Assembly: GCA_039679375.1 (NCBI GenBank)
Contig: JBDKVA010000143.1
Coordinates: forward strand, 1 to 39,573
DNA: 39,573 nt
From: JBDKVA01 sp039679375
GTDB taxonomy: Bacteria > Bacillota > Clostridia > Acetivibrionales > DTU013
Direction: 5' to 3'
Positions 32,692 to 39,573 of this stretch are shown here, in pieces. The translations under genes were made by a program, and so were the position numbers. Below the pieces are notes generated by a model that was given only the letters and a program-made list of their open reading frames with translations, did not search any database and was not told where the DNA came from. Each line of letters begins with the position of its first letter. Within the stretch, counting starts at the first letter, position 1.

Positions 32692-33534
32692 TCAGCCCTT
32701 TACAGCCCCTGCAGTCAAACCCTCCACAAGGTATTTCTGTATGAAGGCAAACAGAATAATGATGGGAACCGATACGATCACGCCGGTTGCCATGATCCCG
32801 CCCCAGCTTTGTTTACCCATACTGTCCATCAATTCAGCGATCCCGACCTGGATCGTTTTTGCTTTTACAGAGTTCGTCAGGATCAGTGCATACTGGTAAT
32901 CATTCCAGCTTAGAATAAAAGAATAAATAACTACCGCAGCAAGTCCCGGCGTGGTCAATGGAAGCATGATTTTCACAAACGTTGCAAGCTTGCTGCTTCC
33001 ATCAATCTCTGCAGCCTCCTCCAGCTCTTTTGGCACAGAGGCAAAAAAGCCCTTCATCAGCCACACACCGATCGGTATGGTCGACGTACCGTAAATCAGG
33101 ATCAGGACCAGTCTGGTATTCACGATTCCCAGAAGGCTTGCCGTTTTGTACCAGGGTATCATAATCAGCGGTCCCTGGAACATTTGCGATAGCAGCAGAA
33201 TGACGCCGATCGTTTTAAATCCCGGGAGCCTGTACCTGCCAAGGGCATATCCGCCTGTTGCTGCGAAAAAAGCAGTCATCACTGCCGTCAGGCCTGCGGC
33301 AACGATCGAATTGTACAGCAGAGGCCCGATTTGGGGTCCCAGCGGTCCGAATGCCCAGAAATAATTATAAATCGTAAATTTTCTGGGGATCCAGTGAGGT
33401 ATTACACTGAAAATTTCCTGATCCGGTTTAAAACTATTGGACAGCAGCCATAGAAACGGTAATAATATAAACAGCATTAGCAGCGCCAGGACAAAATACA
33501 ACGAAACTTTACCGAAAACACTACTCTTATTCAT
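32692..33534 (-). CDS. ABC sugar importer permease, MalG type
   Basis: A 280-residue inner permease with about six membrane helices and the ABC-contact EAA loop near residues 180-200 (PKELEEAAEIDGSSKLATFV), typical of CUT1 carbohydrate importers. The frame can be read from a GTG at 33546, but that codon lies inside AGGAGGTG, so the ATG at 33534 is the likely start. It pairs with the permease at 33550 and the lipoprotein at 34536. No ATPase gene is here; CUT1 systems of this kind often use a shared MsmX-like ATPase encoded elsewhere. Confidence 0.92.
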   Translation of the reverse strand: MNKSSVFGKVSLYFVLALLMLFILLPFLWLLSNSFKPDQEIFSVIPHWIPRKFTIYNYFWAFGPLGPQIGPLLYNSIVAAGLTAVMTAFFAATGGYALGRYRLPGFKTIGVILLLSQMFQGPLIMIPWYKTASLLGIVNTRLVLILIYGTSTIPIGVWLMKGFFASVPKELEEAAEIDGSSKLATFVKIMLPLTTPGLAAVVIYSFILSWNDYQYALILTNSVKAKTIQVGIAELMDSMGKQSWGGIMATGVIVSVPIIILFAFIQKYLVEGLTAGAVKG

Positions 33535-33549
33535 TATAACCCTCACCTC

Positions 33550-34458
33550 CTAATCATTATTTCTATTAAACAGCTTTAAATAGAACAAGATAAATACCAT
33601 CATAAACAGCATTGAGATCACAGCGACAGCTGAACCGGATCCCATATCAAAATTGATGAATGCTTTTGTATATACATAGGTCGGAAGAATGCTGGTCGTC
33701 GTACCCGGTCCGCCAGCCGTCAGGACCCAGATCAGTTCAAACTTTGTCCATGAAATAACTATGCTCACAAGACTGGAAGTAAGCAAAACAGGCATTAAAA
33801 GCGGTATTGTTATTTTGAAGAACTGCTTGAGTTTACTGCAGCCGTCGACAAATGCAGCTTCATAGATATCTTTCGGTATCCCCTGCAAGCCTGCAAGCAT
33901 CATCAGCGTGGCGTACGGGAAACCTTTCCACACAGATGTGAGTAAAAGTGTAGGCCAGACCGTACTTGCATTTCCAAGCCAAACAATATTCGTATTCAGA
34001 TAATAGTTTACAAGTCCATAATCACCGTCAAAAATCGCTTTAAAGATAACTCCCATGATAACGGTCGGAGTCACCCACGGAATCATTAAAAGCCCTCTCC
34101 ACAAAGGACGCGCAACCAGCCTGCCGTTCAAAACCATCGCAGCAGGTATTGCTATGAAATACTGAAAAATCGTTGACCCTAAGACCCATCCAAAGCTGTT
34201 CTTGACAATTCTCCAAAAATTCGGATCATTGAACAGCAAATCCTTGAAATTAGCCAATCCGACAAATTTACCGCTGCCCGGACGCAAGAACGAGAGATCG
34301 GTAAAGCTTAACCGGATGGACTCAAGCAGCGGATAAAACTGAAATATCAGAAGATATAGCAATGTCGGCAAAATAAACAAATATACCAGCTTATTCTTTT
34401 TCATATTTGCAAGCCTGATGCTGCCCGGACTTATATTTTCTACCTTCAATTCATTCAC
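33550..34458 (-). CDS. ABC sugar importer permease, MalF type
   Basis: A 302-residue permease with six membrane helices (first at about 27-48, YLFILPTLLYLLIFQFYPLL). The EAA loop is GIPKDIYEAAFVDGCSKLKQ at about 185-205, which docks on the ATPase. Together with the next gene it forms the channel of a CUT1 importer. GAAGG and AGGTGA lie upstream of the ATG. A 16-base-arm hairpin separates it from the solute-binding protein gene. Confidence 0.92.
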   Translation of the reverse strand: MNELKVENISPGSIRLANMKKNKLVYLFILPTLLYLLIFQFYPLLESIRLSFTDLSFLRPGSGKFVGLANFKDLLFNDPNFWRIVKNSFGWVLGSTIFQYFIAIPAAMVLNGRLVARPLWRGLLMIPWVTPTVIMGVIFKAIFDGDYGLVNYYLNTNIVWLGNASTVWPTLLLTSVWKGFPYATLMMLAGLQGIPKDIYEAAFVDGCSKLKQFFKITIPLLMPVLLTSSLVSIVISWTKFELIWVLTAGGPGTTTSILPTYVYTKAFINFDMGSGSAVAVISMLFMMVFILFYLKLFNRNND

Positions 34459-34479
34459 CTGCCTTCTAAAAGTGGTCTT

Positions 34480-34518
34480 AAATAAACTGGAAGGCTAATT
34501 GCGCCTCCCAGTTTATTT
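34480..34518 (-). terminator. Intra-operon hairpin after the solute-binding protein gene
   Basis: AAATAAACTGGAAGGC (34480-34495) and GCCTCCCAGTTTATTT (34503-34518) pair at 15 of 16 positions around a seven-base loop. It lies between the lipoprotein stop and the first permease. On the minus strand TTTAAGACC follows. Such a stem often lowers read-through into, or protects the mRNA before, permease genes so that the binding protein is made in excess. Confidence 0.75.
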
Positions 34519-34535
34519 GTTCCATCTACATCATT

Positions 34536-35909
34536 TTACTTTTTTGCCAGATCAGCCTTTACCTTGTCAATACCTGTTTTGATCTCAGTATATGTCTGTT
34601 CGGGTGTTGCCTTCTTGTCCAGCATCTTTTGCATTGCGCCCTGTACTACGATTTCCATCTGAGGCTGTCCAAGGATCTTCGGCATTGGTACGCCATAATC
34701 ATTAGCAGCCTTCTGGAACTGTTCCATCAAATCCTGGTGCTGTTTGTACACTGTAGGATATGCTGTCTTGACGTAGGGTTCCATAGCTTCCTTCGTAATT
34801 GTCTTATTAGCGCTGACGCCAAGGTTTCCTGCCCATTCTCCAAGAATTTCAGGCGTCATAATGATTTCCAATACCTTCCACGCGGCTTCCTTCTGTGTTG
34901 AACCCTTGATAAGTGCTATACCGGATGCGCCAACCATGATTTTTGTTTTATCAGCAGACGGCCCTTTGGGGAACGGCAGGATTTGAGTCCTGTCAAAGTT
35001 GGTCGTACCATGTGTAATAACGTTTGCGCTGTAGTAAGCTCCGGTGTGGATGATACCAACGGTGTTTGCTTCCCATGCCTTGTACAGTTCCGGATAAAGC
35101 CAGGTAACCTGCGACTTTGGCATATAATCGGACATATCGTTGAAGAAATTCAAAACTTCCATATACTTTGCTTTGGATGCATCGGATGTATCATCAGGAG
35201 TTACTCCATTTGTGAGGCAAACCATCATAAAGTCCCTGAAAGTGAATCTTCCCTGACCGCCGTTTGCCATTGAATAACCATATTTTCCATCCTTCGTCAT
35301 TGCCTTTGCAGCTGCTTTAATATCATCCCAGGATTTCAGATCTTCGGGCTTATAACCGGCTGCCTGCAGCATTTCCTTATTGTAAGCGTGGGCATAGATA
35401 ACTGCCAGAGCAGGAATAGCATACAACTTACCGTCAATTGTCATATAGTCCTTTGCAGCCTGGATAAAATCTTCCGATTTTACCTTGTCGTTGAAATAAC
35501 CGTCCAAAGGCTCAAGTGCATCCATGGCAACCGGATTGGTAACATCCTGTACCTGCATCATATCAGGATAATCTTTTGTATTTACCATGACTGTAAGTTT
35601 TTTCTCAATGTCAGCCCATACCAGAGGCATGAATTCCACATTTACCTTCGGATATTGCTTCAGGACTGCAGCTTTGATATCTTCAGCAATTTTTTTCTCT
35701 GCCTCCGAAGTACCTGGCCACAAGAATCTCAAATTTGCTGAAATTTCTTGTGCAGCCGGTGCGCTGGCAGTAGGTGTCGGGCTTACTGCTGCAGTACCTG
35801 TCTGCGTTGTCTGTCCCTGTCCAGGCTGATTACTTTTGCCGCAACCGGTTAATGCAACAGTTGCAATCATCAATACAGCCATAAATAGTGCTAGAAATCT
35901 CTTTTTCAT
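34536..35909 (-). CDS. ABC sugar-binding lipoprotein
   Basis: A 457-residue extracellular solute-binding protein (family 1). It has a lipoprotein signal peptide (MKKRFLALFMAVLMIATVAL) ending in the lipobox LTGC with lipidated Cys23, a Gly/Thr/Pro-rich linker to about residue 55, then the two-lobed binding fold (LRFLWPGTSEAEKKIAEDIK; IPALAVIYAHAYNKEMLQAA; FPKGPSADKTKIMVGASGIA). It captures the substrate at the membrane and hands it to the two permeases. AGAGGAGG precedes the ATG. The ligand is not predictable. It is the first gene of the operon, under a nested palindrome at 35941-35987. Confidence 0.94.
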   Translation of the reverse strand: MKKRFLALFMAVLMIATVALTGCGKSNQPGQGQTTQTGTAAVSPTPTASAPAAQEISANLRFLWPGTSEAEKKIAEDIKAAVLKQYPKVNVEFMPLVWADIEKKLTVMVNTKDYPDMMQVQDVTNPVAMDALEPLDGYFNDKVKSEDFIQAAKDYMTIDGKLYAIPALAVIYAHAYNKEMLQAAGYKPEDLKSWDDIKAAAKAMTKDGKYGYSMANGGQGRFTFRDFMMVCLTNGVTPDDTSDASKAKYMEVLNFFNDMSDYMPKSQVTWLYPELYKAWEANTVGIIHTGAYYSANVITHGTTNFDRTQILPFPKGPSADKTKIMVGASGIALIKGSTQKEAAWKVLEIIMTPEILGEWAGNLGVSANKTITKEAMEPYVKTAYPTVYKQHQDLMEQFQKAANDYGVPMPKILGQPQMEIVVQGAMQKMLDKKATPEQTYTEIKTGIDKVKADLAKK

Positions 35910-35940
35910 ACATAATCCTCCTCTGATTATTTATCGTTAT

Positions 35941-35987
35941 CACTGTATCCATATTGAATGAATCCATTCAATGAATCTGGTACAGTG
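35941..35987. promoter_or_regulatory. Nested palindrome before the ABC operon
   Basis: Outer arms CACTGTA (35941-35947) and TACAGTG (35981-35987) enclose inner arms ATTGAATG (35953-35960) and CATTCAAT (35965-35972). Both are perfect and nearly share a centre. They lie 31-78 bases before the lipoprotein ATG, within the promoter, so they are the best candidate operator of the GntR regulator at 36007 or of another repressor. Confidence 0.6.
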
Positions 35988-36006
35988 TAATGAACAGGAC
36001 CATTCA

Positions 36007-37116
36007 TCAAACCGCTTCATTCTTGTCTCTTTGACTGCCGCAGCTTTCCCTTACAACCAATTCCGGCTGCAGCACAATCCTTTTGTTTTTTTGTACATTT
36101 TCACCATTAATAATGTTGAGTAGCAGTTCAGCTGCTTTTGTACCGATCTCCTGTGTTTTGAATTTAACTGATGTGAGTTTGACAGGCAGGCTTTCACATA
36201 AATTCGTATTGTCATAGCCAACAAGGCCGATATCCCGACCGACCTTTAAGCCTGCTTCCGTTATAGCCTGAAATGCGCTTTGGGCTATCGCATCATTGAA
36301 ACAAAAGATCGCGTCTACTTCAGGGTTCCTCTTTAACAGCAGCTTGGTATTCTCATATCCGTTTTTTTCAACGAGGAATGATTCTGCAAAATATACATAT
36401 TCATCGCCCGCATCGATGCCGGCTTCCTCGATTGCGCTTCTATAGCCCTGGTACCTGTCCAGAGATACCTGATACATTGGATTGGATATATATGCTATTT
36501 TCCTGAATCCTTGCTTAATTAAGTGCTTCGTCGCAATATAACCTCCATAAAAGCTGTTTGAGATGACTGCAGGAGCCACTATCCCGTTAATGCCCCTGTT
36601 GCAGAAAACAAATGGAATATTTCTCTCCTGAAGCATTTTAAACGGCCTGACGTCAATCTCATCCGTAATGGCCGGTACGATAACCGCTCCTTCTATTCCC
36701 GATTCAACAAGCTTATATATATAATTTGCCTGTTTTTCATTAATATTATCCGTATTGCAAATAACTGTATTTCTTCCATGCTTATTGGCTACATCCTCAA
36801 CTCCGCGCAGAATTCCCGGATAGGTATCATGCATGATATTGGGCAATATCATGCCCCAGTTTATAATTTTGCCGTTTTCCTGCCTGTTGACCGCCGCAGC
36901 ATTTTCTGCCGCAAATGTGCCGCTTCCGTCACGCGAATACAGGTACCCTTCCCCTATCAGTTCCGAAATGGCCCTGTCAACCGTGGTTCTTGTCACATTA
37001 TATTCTTTCATCAACTCATTGCGGGAAGGTATGCGTTCATTTGGACCTATTGTCCTGAGTTTTTCAACGAGATTCTTTTTAATTTTTAGATAAAGTAAAT
37101 TCGTATTCTCGTTCAT
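36007..37116 (-). CDS. GntR-family regulator with LacI-like sensing domain
   Basis: A 369-residue regulator of the AraR type. The N-terminal winged helix is at about 8-75 (IPSRNELMKEYNVTRTTVDR; GEGYLYSRDGSGTFAA). The rest is a periplasmic-binding-protein-like domain (AINWGMILPN-type start IINWGMILPNIMHDTYPGIL; DAIFCFNDAIAQSAFQAITE; LVGYDNTNLCESLPVKLTSV) for a sugar effector. AAGGAG lies seven bases before the ATG. It is transcribed towards the ABC operon and ends 97 bases before it. Repeats in its own leader suggest autorepression. It probably controls the transporter and catabolic operon. Confidence 0.92.
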   Translation of the reverse strand: MNENTNLLYLKIKKNLVEKLRTIGPNERIPSRNELMKEYNVTRTTVDRAISELIGEGYLYSRDGSGTFAAENAAAVNRQENGKIINWGMILPNIMHDTYPGILRGVEDVANKHGRNTVICNTDNINEKQANYIYKLVESGIEGAVIVPAITDEIDVRPFKMLQERNIPFVFCNRGINGIVAPAVISNSFYGGYIATKHLIKQGFRKIAYISNPMYQVSLDRYQGYRSAIEEAGIDAGDEYVYFAESFLVEKNGYENTKLLLKRNPEVDAIFCFNDAIAQSAFQAITEAGLKVGRDIGLVGYDNTNLCESLPVKLTSVKFKTQEIGTKAAELLLNIINGENVQKNKRIVLQPELVVRESCGSQRDKNEAV

Positions 37117-37126
37117 AATGATCTCC

Positions 37127-37163
37127 TTTATCCTGTCTGTCAGATATTTATCTGTCCGTCAGA
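37127..37163. repeat. Two direct repeats in the GntR-gene leader
   Basis: CTGTCTGTCAGA (37133-37144) and CTGTCCGTCAGA (37152-37163) differ at one base and lie 19 bases apart, each preceded by TTTAT. They lie just upstream of the AAGGAG of the GntR gene. Two repeats on nearly the same face of the helix suggest tandem operator sites. Confidence 0.5.
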
Positions 37164-37192
37164 GCAACTGGATTTGTATACTGCCTTTATGT

Positions 37193-37247
37193 AACCTGCC
37201 CGCCTGCCCGACAGGTTTATTATAGCACTCGCCTTTAATCAAGTCAA
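37193..37247 (-). promoter_or_regulatory. Strong GntR-gene promoter with start-site palindrome
   Basis: Minus-strand TTGACT (37247-37242), 17 bases, TATAAT (37224-37219). The predicted start falls in an inverted repeat, AACCTGCC (37193-37200) with GACAGGTT (37210-37217), seven of eight positions matching. This fits a repressor site at +1. The rest of 37117-37430 holds the direct repeats and the ROK terminator and no gene. Confidence 0.7.
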
Positions 37248-37337
37248 TATCATTAAATATTTTTTTATACCCCGTTCAGCAGCGCATTTTGTTTGGCAAA
37301 ACCGCCTATTTGGAGCAAGACTCCGCTATGCTTCAGT

Positions 37338-37377
37338 AATAAAAAACTTCCGTTTCATCGCTGACTATCGGAAGTTT
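37338..37377 (-). terminator. Rho-independent terminator after the ROK gene
   Basis: On the minus strand AAACTTCCG (37377-37369) pairs perfectly with CGGAAGTTT (37352-37344), followed by TTTTTTATTA in total. It lies 54 bases after the ROK stop and ends the right-hand operon. Confidence 0.8.
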
Positions 37378-37430
37378 ATGCAAATCAGAAGCAAATTATT
37401 AAATAACAACTGTATGAGTTTCGCGTGCTC

Positions 37431-38414
37431 TTACCCGCCGATTTTGTCAAGGCAGTATATGGCTATGGCTGCAGCCGCATAATCACCGATGGCTTCACCC
37501 AGTTTCGCCGGTACGATTTTGCACGCTTCAAGGCTCAGTCCGATTGTTTCTTTTTTTAATGTCTCCATCAATAAAGGCTCGATGATTTTCCTCTGCCTGA
37601 CATAAATACTGCCAAGAACAACGACCTGCGGATTCAAAATATCGATTATTGTGCTGATTCCTTTGCCCAGTTTTCTTGATACCACCTCAAATATTTCAAG
37701 GGCATACCGGTTTCCCGCCCCCGCAGCCTCGCCTATATCCTGTGCGGTAATACTGCCAAGCCGGGCAGAATCTTTGCAAAAGCCCACGTCTTTTTTCTCC
37801 GAAAGCCAGCCTGCGATCATGGACTGACCCAGCCTGGCAATGCCTCCGCCGCTGCAGAAACCCTCGAAAGACCCTGCTTTACCGAAGCCAACAGGGCCGT
37901 CGTTCTCGATCCTGATATGTCCGACCTCGCCCGCCAGATCGTTTGTGCCTTCATATAGCCTGTTATTTAAAATAAGTCCGGCTCCCATACCTGTCCCGAA
38001 CGTTAAAAACACTGCGTTCTCATATCCGTGTGCCGCTCCCCACAGCCATTCGGCAAGAGCGCCCGCATTCGCATCATTCTGAAGCGCGGCCGGTATGCAG
38101 AACTCCTTCTCAAACATCTCGACAATTGGTATATTGACCCACCCCGGCAGGTTCGGAGGGCATACAATGATCCCCTTTTTTCCGTTAAGCGGCCCGCCGC
38201 AGCTGATGCCTATACAGTCTGTCTTTTTCAACGCATGCTTTCCGGTCAGGCCTCTTACCGTTTCGAATAACACGCCGATCGTTTCCTGAGGCGTTCTATA
38301 TGTGGCAAAGCGCACCTTATCAACAATGACCGGTTTTCCGTCCTTTTCACTGCAAAGGGTAACTGCGCATTTGGTGCCGCCTATATCAATTCCTATGATC
38401 GTCCTATCACTCAT
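37431..38414 (-). CDS. ROK-family protein lacking the zinc-binding cysteines
   Basis: A 327-residue sugar-kinase-fold protein without a DNA-binding domain. The phosphate loop is IIGIDIGGTKCAVTL, the catalytic Asp114 lies in QNDANAGALAEW, and the second phosphate motif is TFGTGMGAGLI. ROK proteins normally carry CxCGxxGCxE after the GH of GEVGHIRIEN. Here the segment is GPVGFGKAGSFEGF (173-186): the three Cys are replaced by Val, Phe and Ser, while His166 and Glu184 remain. Activity without zinc is possible but not assured. ATG at 38414 follows TTGGAGG and overlaps the SIS stop by eight bases. Kinase substrates could be glucose, ManNAc or another hexose. Confidence 0.88.
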   Translation of the reverse strand: MSDRTIIGIDIGGTKCAVTLCSEKDGKPVIVDKVRFATYRTPQETIGVLFETVRGLTGKHALKKTDCIGISCGGPLNGKKGIIVCPPNLPGWVNIPIVEMFEKEFCIPAALQNDANAGALAEWLWGAAHGYENAVFLTFGTGMGAGLILNNRLYEGTNDLAGEVGHIRIENDGPVGFGKAGSFEGFCSGGGIARLGQSMIAGWLSEKKDVGFCKDSARLGSITAQDIGEAAGAGNRYALEIFEVVSRKLGKGISTIIDILNPQVVVLGSIYVRQRKIIEPLLMETLKKETIGLSLEACKIVPAKLGEAIGDYAAAAIAIYCLDKIGG

Positions 38415-39042
38415 AAAAGTGATCCTCCAATGCCGCGCATATAGCATGATACACAGGCAGATGAAGCTCCTGGACTTTATATGTTTCCTTCTCCGGCACC
38501 GATATGATGATATCCGCCAGGGAACTGATCCTGCCCTCATTGCTGCCGCACAGCAAAATAACCGATACGCCAAGTAATTTTGCCGTCATTGCAGCATAAT
38601 ACACATTTGCGGAATTGGCCGACGTCGATATGCAAATAAGCGTATCCCCCTGGGCAGCCTGTGCAAAAAGCTCCTGAGCATACACAAGCTCGGCTTTCAC
38701 ATCATTGATATAGGCCGTAGAAAATCCTTCATGTCCGCCTAATACAATTACAGGGAACCCGCCTTGTAAATTGTCCGCCAGATATTTCCCTTCATCACGG
38801 AAAAGCTGCGCCGCCCTGTTCCTGAATGATTCATCAGCATGGCGCTTTTTTAAAAAACCTTTCAGAAGTTCTCCCGCGATATGCTGGCTGTCGCACCAGC
38901 TGCCTCCGTTTCCGCATATGAAAACCCTGTTTTTATCAGTAAAAGTCTTTTTAAGCAAATCGATGGATGCTTCAATATCCTCCCCGCATGATCCCAGTTG
39001 AGGGTATCTGCTGGTCAAGTCCTGCACATATTTATTGTCCAT
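38407..39042 (-). CDS. GmhA-like SIS-domain isomerase
   Basis: A 211-residue SIS protein of the phosphoheptose isomerase branch. It shows FICGNGGSWCDSQHIAGELL (usual GNGGSAADAQHIAAEL, with the catalytic Glu), an insertion with FLKKRHADESFRNR, the phosphate loop LICISTSANSANVYYA, and VQELHLPVYHAICAAL with the second catalytic His of GmhA. The Ser-Trp-Cys in place of Ala-Ala is unusual. No other heptose genes are near, so a different ketose-aldose phosphate pair, or an amino-sugar phosphate, is likely. AGGGGGA precedes the ATG. It overlaps the reductase gene before it by 11 bases and the ROK gene after it by eight, so the three are one unit. Confidence 0.85.
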   Translation of the reverse strand: MDNKYVQDLTSRYPQLGSCGEDIEASIDLLKKTFTDKNRVFICGNGGSWCDSQHIAGELLKGFLKKRHADESFRNRAAQLFRDEGKYLADNLQGGFPVIVLGGHEGFSTAYINDVKAELVYAQELFAQAAQGDTLICISTSANSANVYYAAMTAKLLGVSVILLCGSNEGRISSLADIIISVPEKETYKVQELHLPVYHAICAALEDHFYE

Positions 39043-39573
39043 GCAATTCCCCCTGTCTTAAAACCATTTCTCTGGCAGCTGAACGGATGGTATCGAGCAT
39101 ATAGCTTTTATTCATTCGTTTTATACCTATCATATCAAATCTTTCTGCTTTGACCTGAGTAAATAACCGTTCCATGGAAGTCAGGCAGGAAAGTATACCA
39201 TTCCCGCTTCCTCCGGCAGCTGCTATTGATATCACAGGTTTCCCTTCGATTTTGTTCTCTTTGCCTATTGCTTCACATCTTCTGAACCGGTCAAAAAATA
39301 CCTTCGCAGCTTCACTCATCTCTCCCCAGTAAACCGGTGTGACTACTACGTATGCATCCACTTTGCCCATTTGTTCATGGAGTTTTTGAAAATCATCCGA
39401 TACCTGGCATACATGTTCGTTCCGGCATGTGCCCCACCCATTACCACAAGCATGGCAATGTGATATGTTCAGGTCGTTAAGCCGGATCATGACAGCTTCT
39501 CCGTCAGCATCTTCAACGCCAAGCCTTGCCGCCTGTCCGCATGCTTCAGTAAGGCCGTCTTTATTGGGACTGC
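39032..39573 (-). CDS. NADPH-dependent FMN reductase/flavodoxin-like protein, 5-prime end outside window
   Basis: The frame is open to the right window edge, so the start is missing; 179 residues are present. The first visible residues, SPNKDGLTEACGQAARLG, belong to the FMN phosphate loop of the iron-sulphur flavoprotein/NADPH-dependent FMN reductase family. Then come ISHCHACGNGWGTCRNEHVC, a Cys cluster seen in this family that may bind a metal centre, and VVVTPVYWGEMSEAAKVFFD with the second flavin contact. The internal ATG at 39490 is not the true start, since the family motif lies before it. It leads into the SIS and ROK genes with overlapping ends. It probably carries electrons to an unknown acceptor. 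Confidence 0.85.
   Translation of the reverse strand, partial: SPNKDGLTEACGQAARLGVEDADGEAVMIRLNDLNISHCHACGNGWGTCRNEHVCQVSDDFQKLHEQMGKVDAYVVVTPVYWGEMSEAAKVFFDRFRRCEAIGKENKIEGKPVISIAAAGGSGNGILSCLTSMERLFTQVKAERFDMIGIKRMNKSYMLDTIRSAAREMVLRQGELHGQ

Noticed and set aside
1..39573. CRISPR arrays, insertion sequences, prophage, tRNA or rRNA
   Set aside because: I saw no regularly spaced repeats, transposase or integrase motifs, or tRNA/rRNA landmarks on either strand; an exhaustive computed search was not possible.

Overview
The window looks like chromosome of a low-to-mid GC anaerobic Bacillota, most likely a member of Clostridia. This rests on AGGAGG-type ribosome binding sites before nearly every gene, sigma-A-like promoters with 17-base spacers, a CD3324-family small protein, and sugar clusters built from FGGY, ROK, SIS, URO-D-like and ABC-importer genes. 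No species can be named from sequence alone. I see no rRNA, tRNA, CRISPR, transposase or phage genes.

Left part (1-12.2 kb). Bases 1-930 hold no clear gene. They carry two copies of a similar hairpin element in opposite orientations, each after a ribosome-binding-site/ATG pair, plus further stem-loops and a terminator. Rightward follow a CD3324-family protein and a 60-residue zinc-ribbon protein. Leftward comes an XRE regulator fused to a C39/BtrH-like domain. A gap-fba pair (glyceraldehyde-3-phosphate dehydrogenase, class II aldolase) faces a divergent LysR regulator across a region with two palindromes. Then come a HAD phosphatase preceded by a short overlapping reading frame, an RDD membrane protein with a second membrane protein, and recQ.

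Middle part (12.2-26.3 kb). A leftward sugar operon holds an L-fucose/arabinose-isomerase-like protein, an FGGY kinase, a DXP-reductoisomerase-like (DRL) SAF-domain oxidoreductase, a zinc alcohol dehydrogenase and a KpsF-like SIS isomerase. A LacI regulator lies upstream, and matching CCGG-centred palindromes sit before the operon and before the regulator. Downstream is a decayed GNAT acetyltransferase. Upstream are a soluble multi-PAS histidine kinase and a three-gene unit: a small membrane protein, an acyltransferase-URO-D fusion and a creatininase-family hydrolase.

Right part (26.4-39.6 kb). A rightward YhcH-family gene converges, across a strong terminator, on a long leftward operon: solute-binding lipoprotein, two permeases, URO-D-like protein, fumarate-reductase-like flavoprotein, DapA/NanA-family aldolase, SDR and Gfo/Idh/MocA oxidoreductase. 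A GntR regulator with a near-consensus promoter precedes it. At the right edge lie an NADPH-dependent reductase (cut by the window end), a GmhA-like SIS isomerase and a ROK protein without the family's zinc cysteines.

Taken together, the right two thirds look like two adjacent catabolic islands for scarce carbohydrate substrates, each with its own regulator. Import, redox, isomerase, kinase and aldolase steps are present. The substrates cannot be read from sequence and neither set matches a pathway I know in full.
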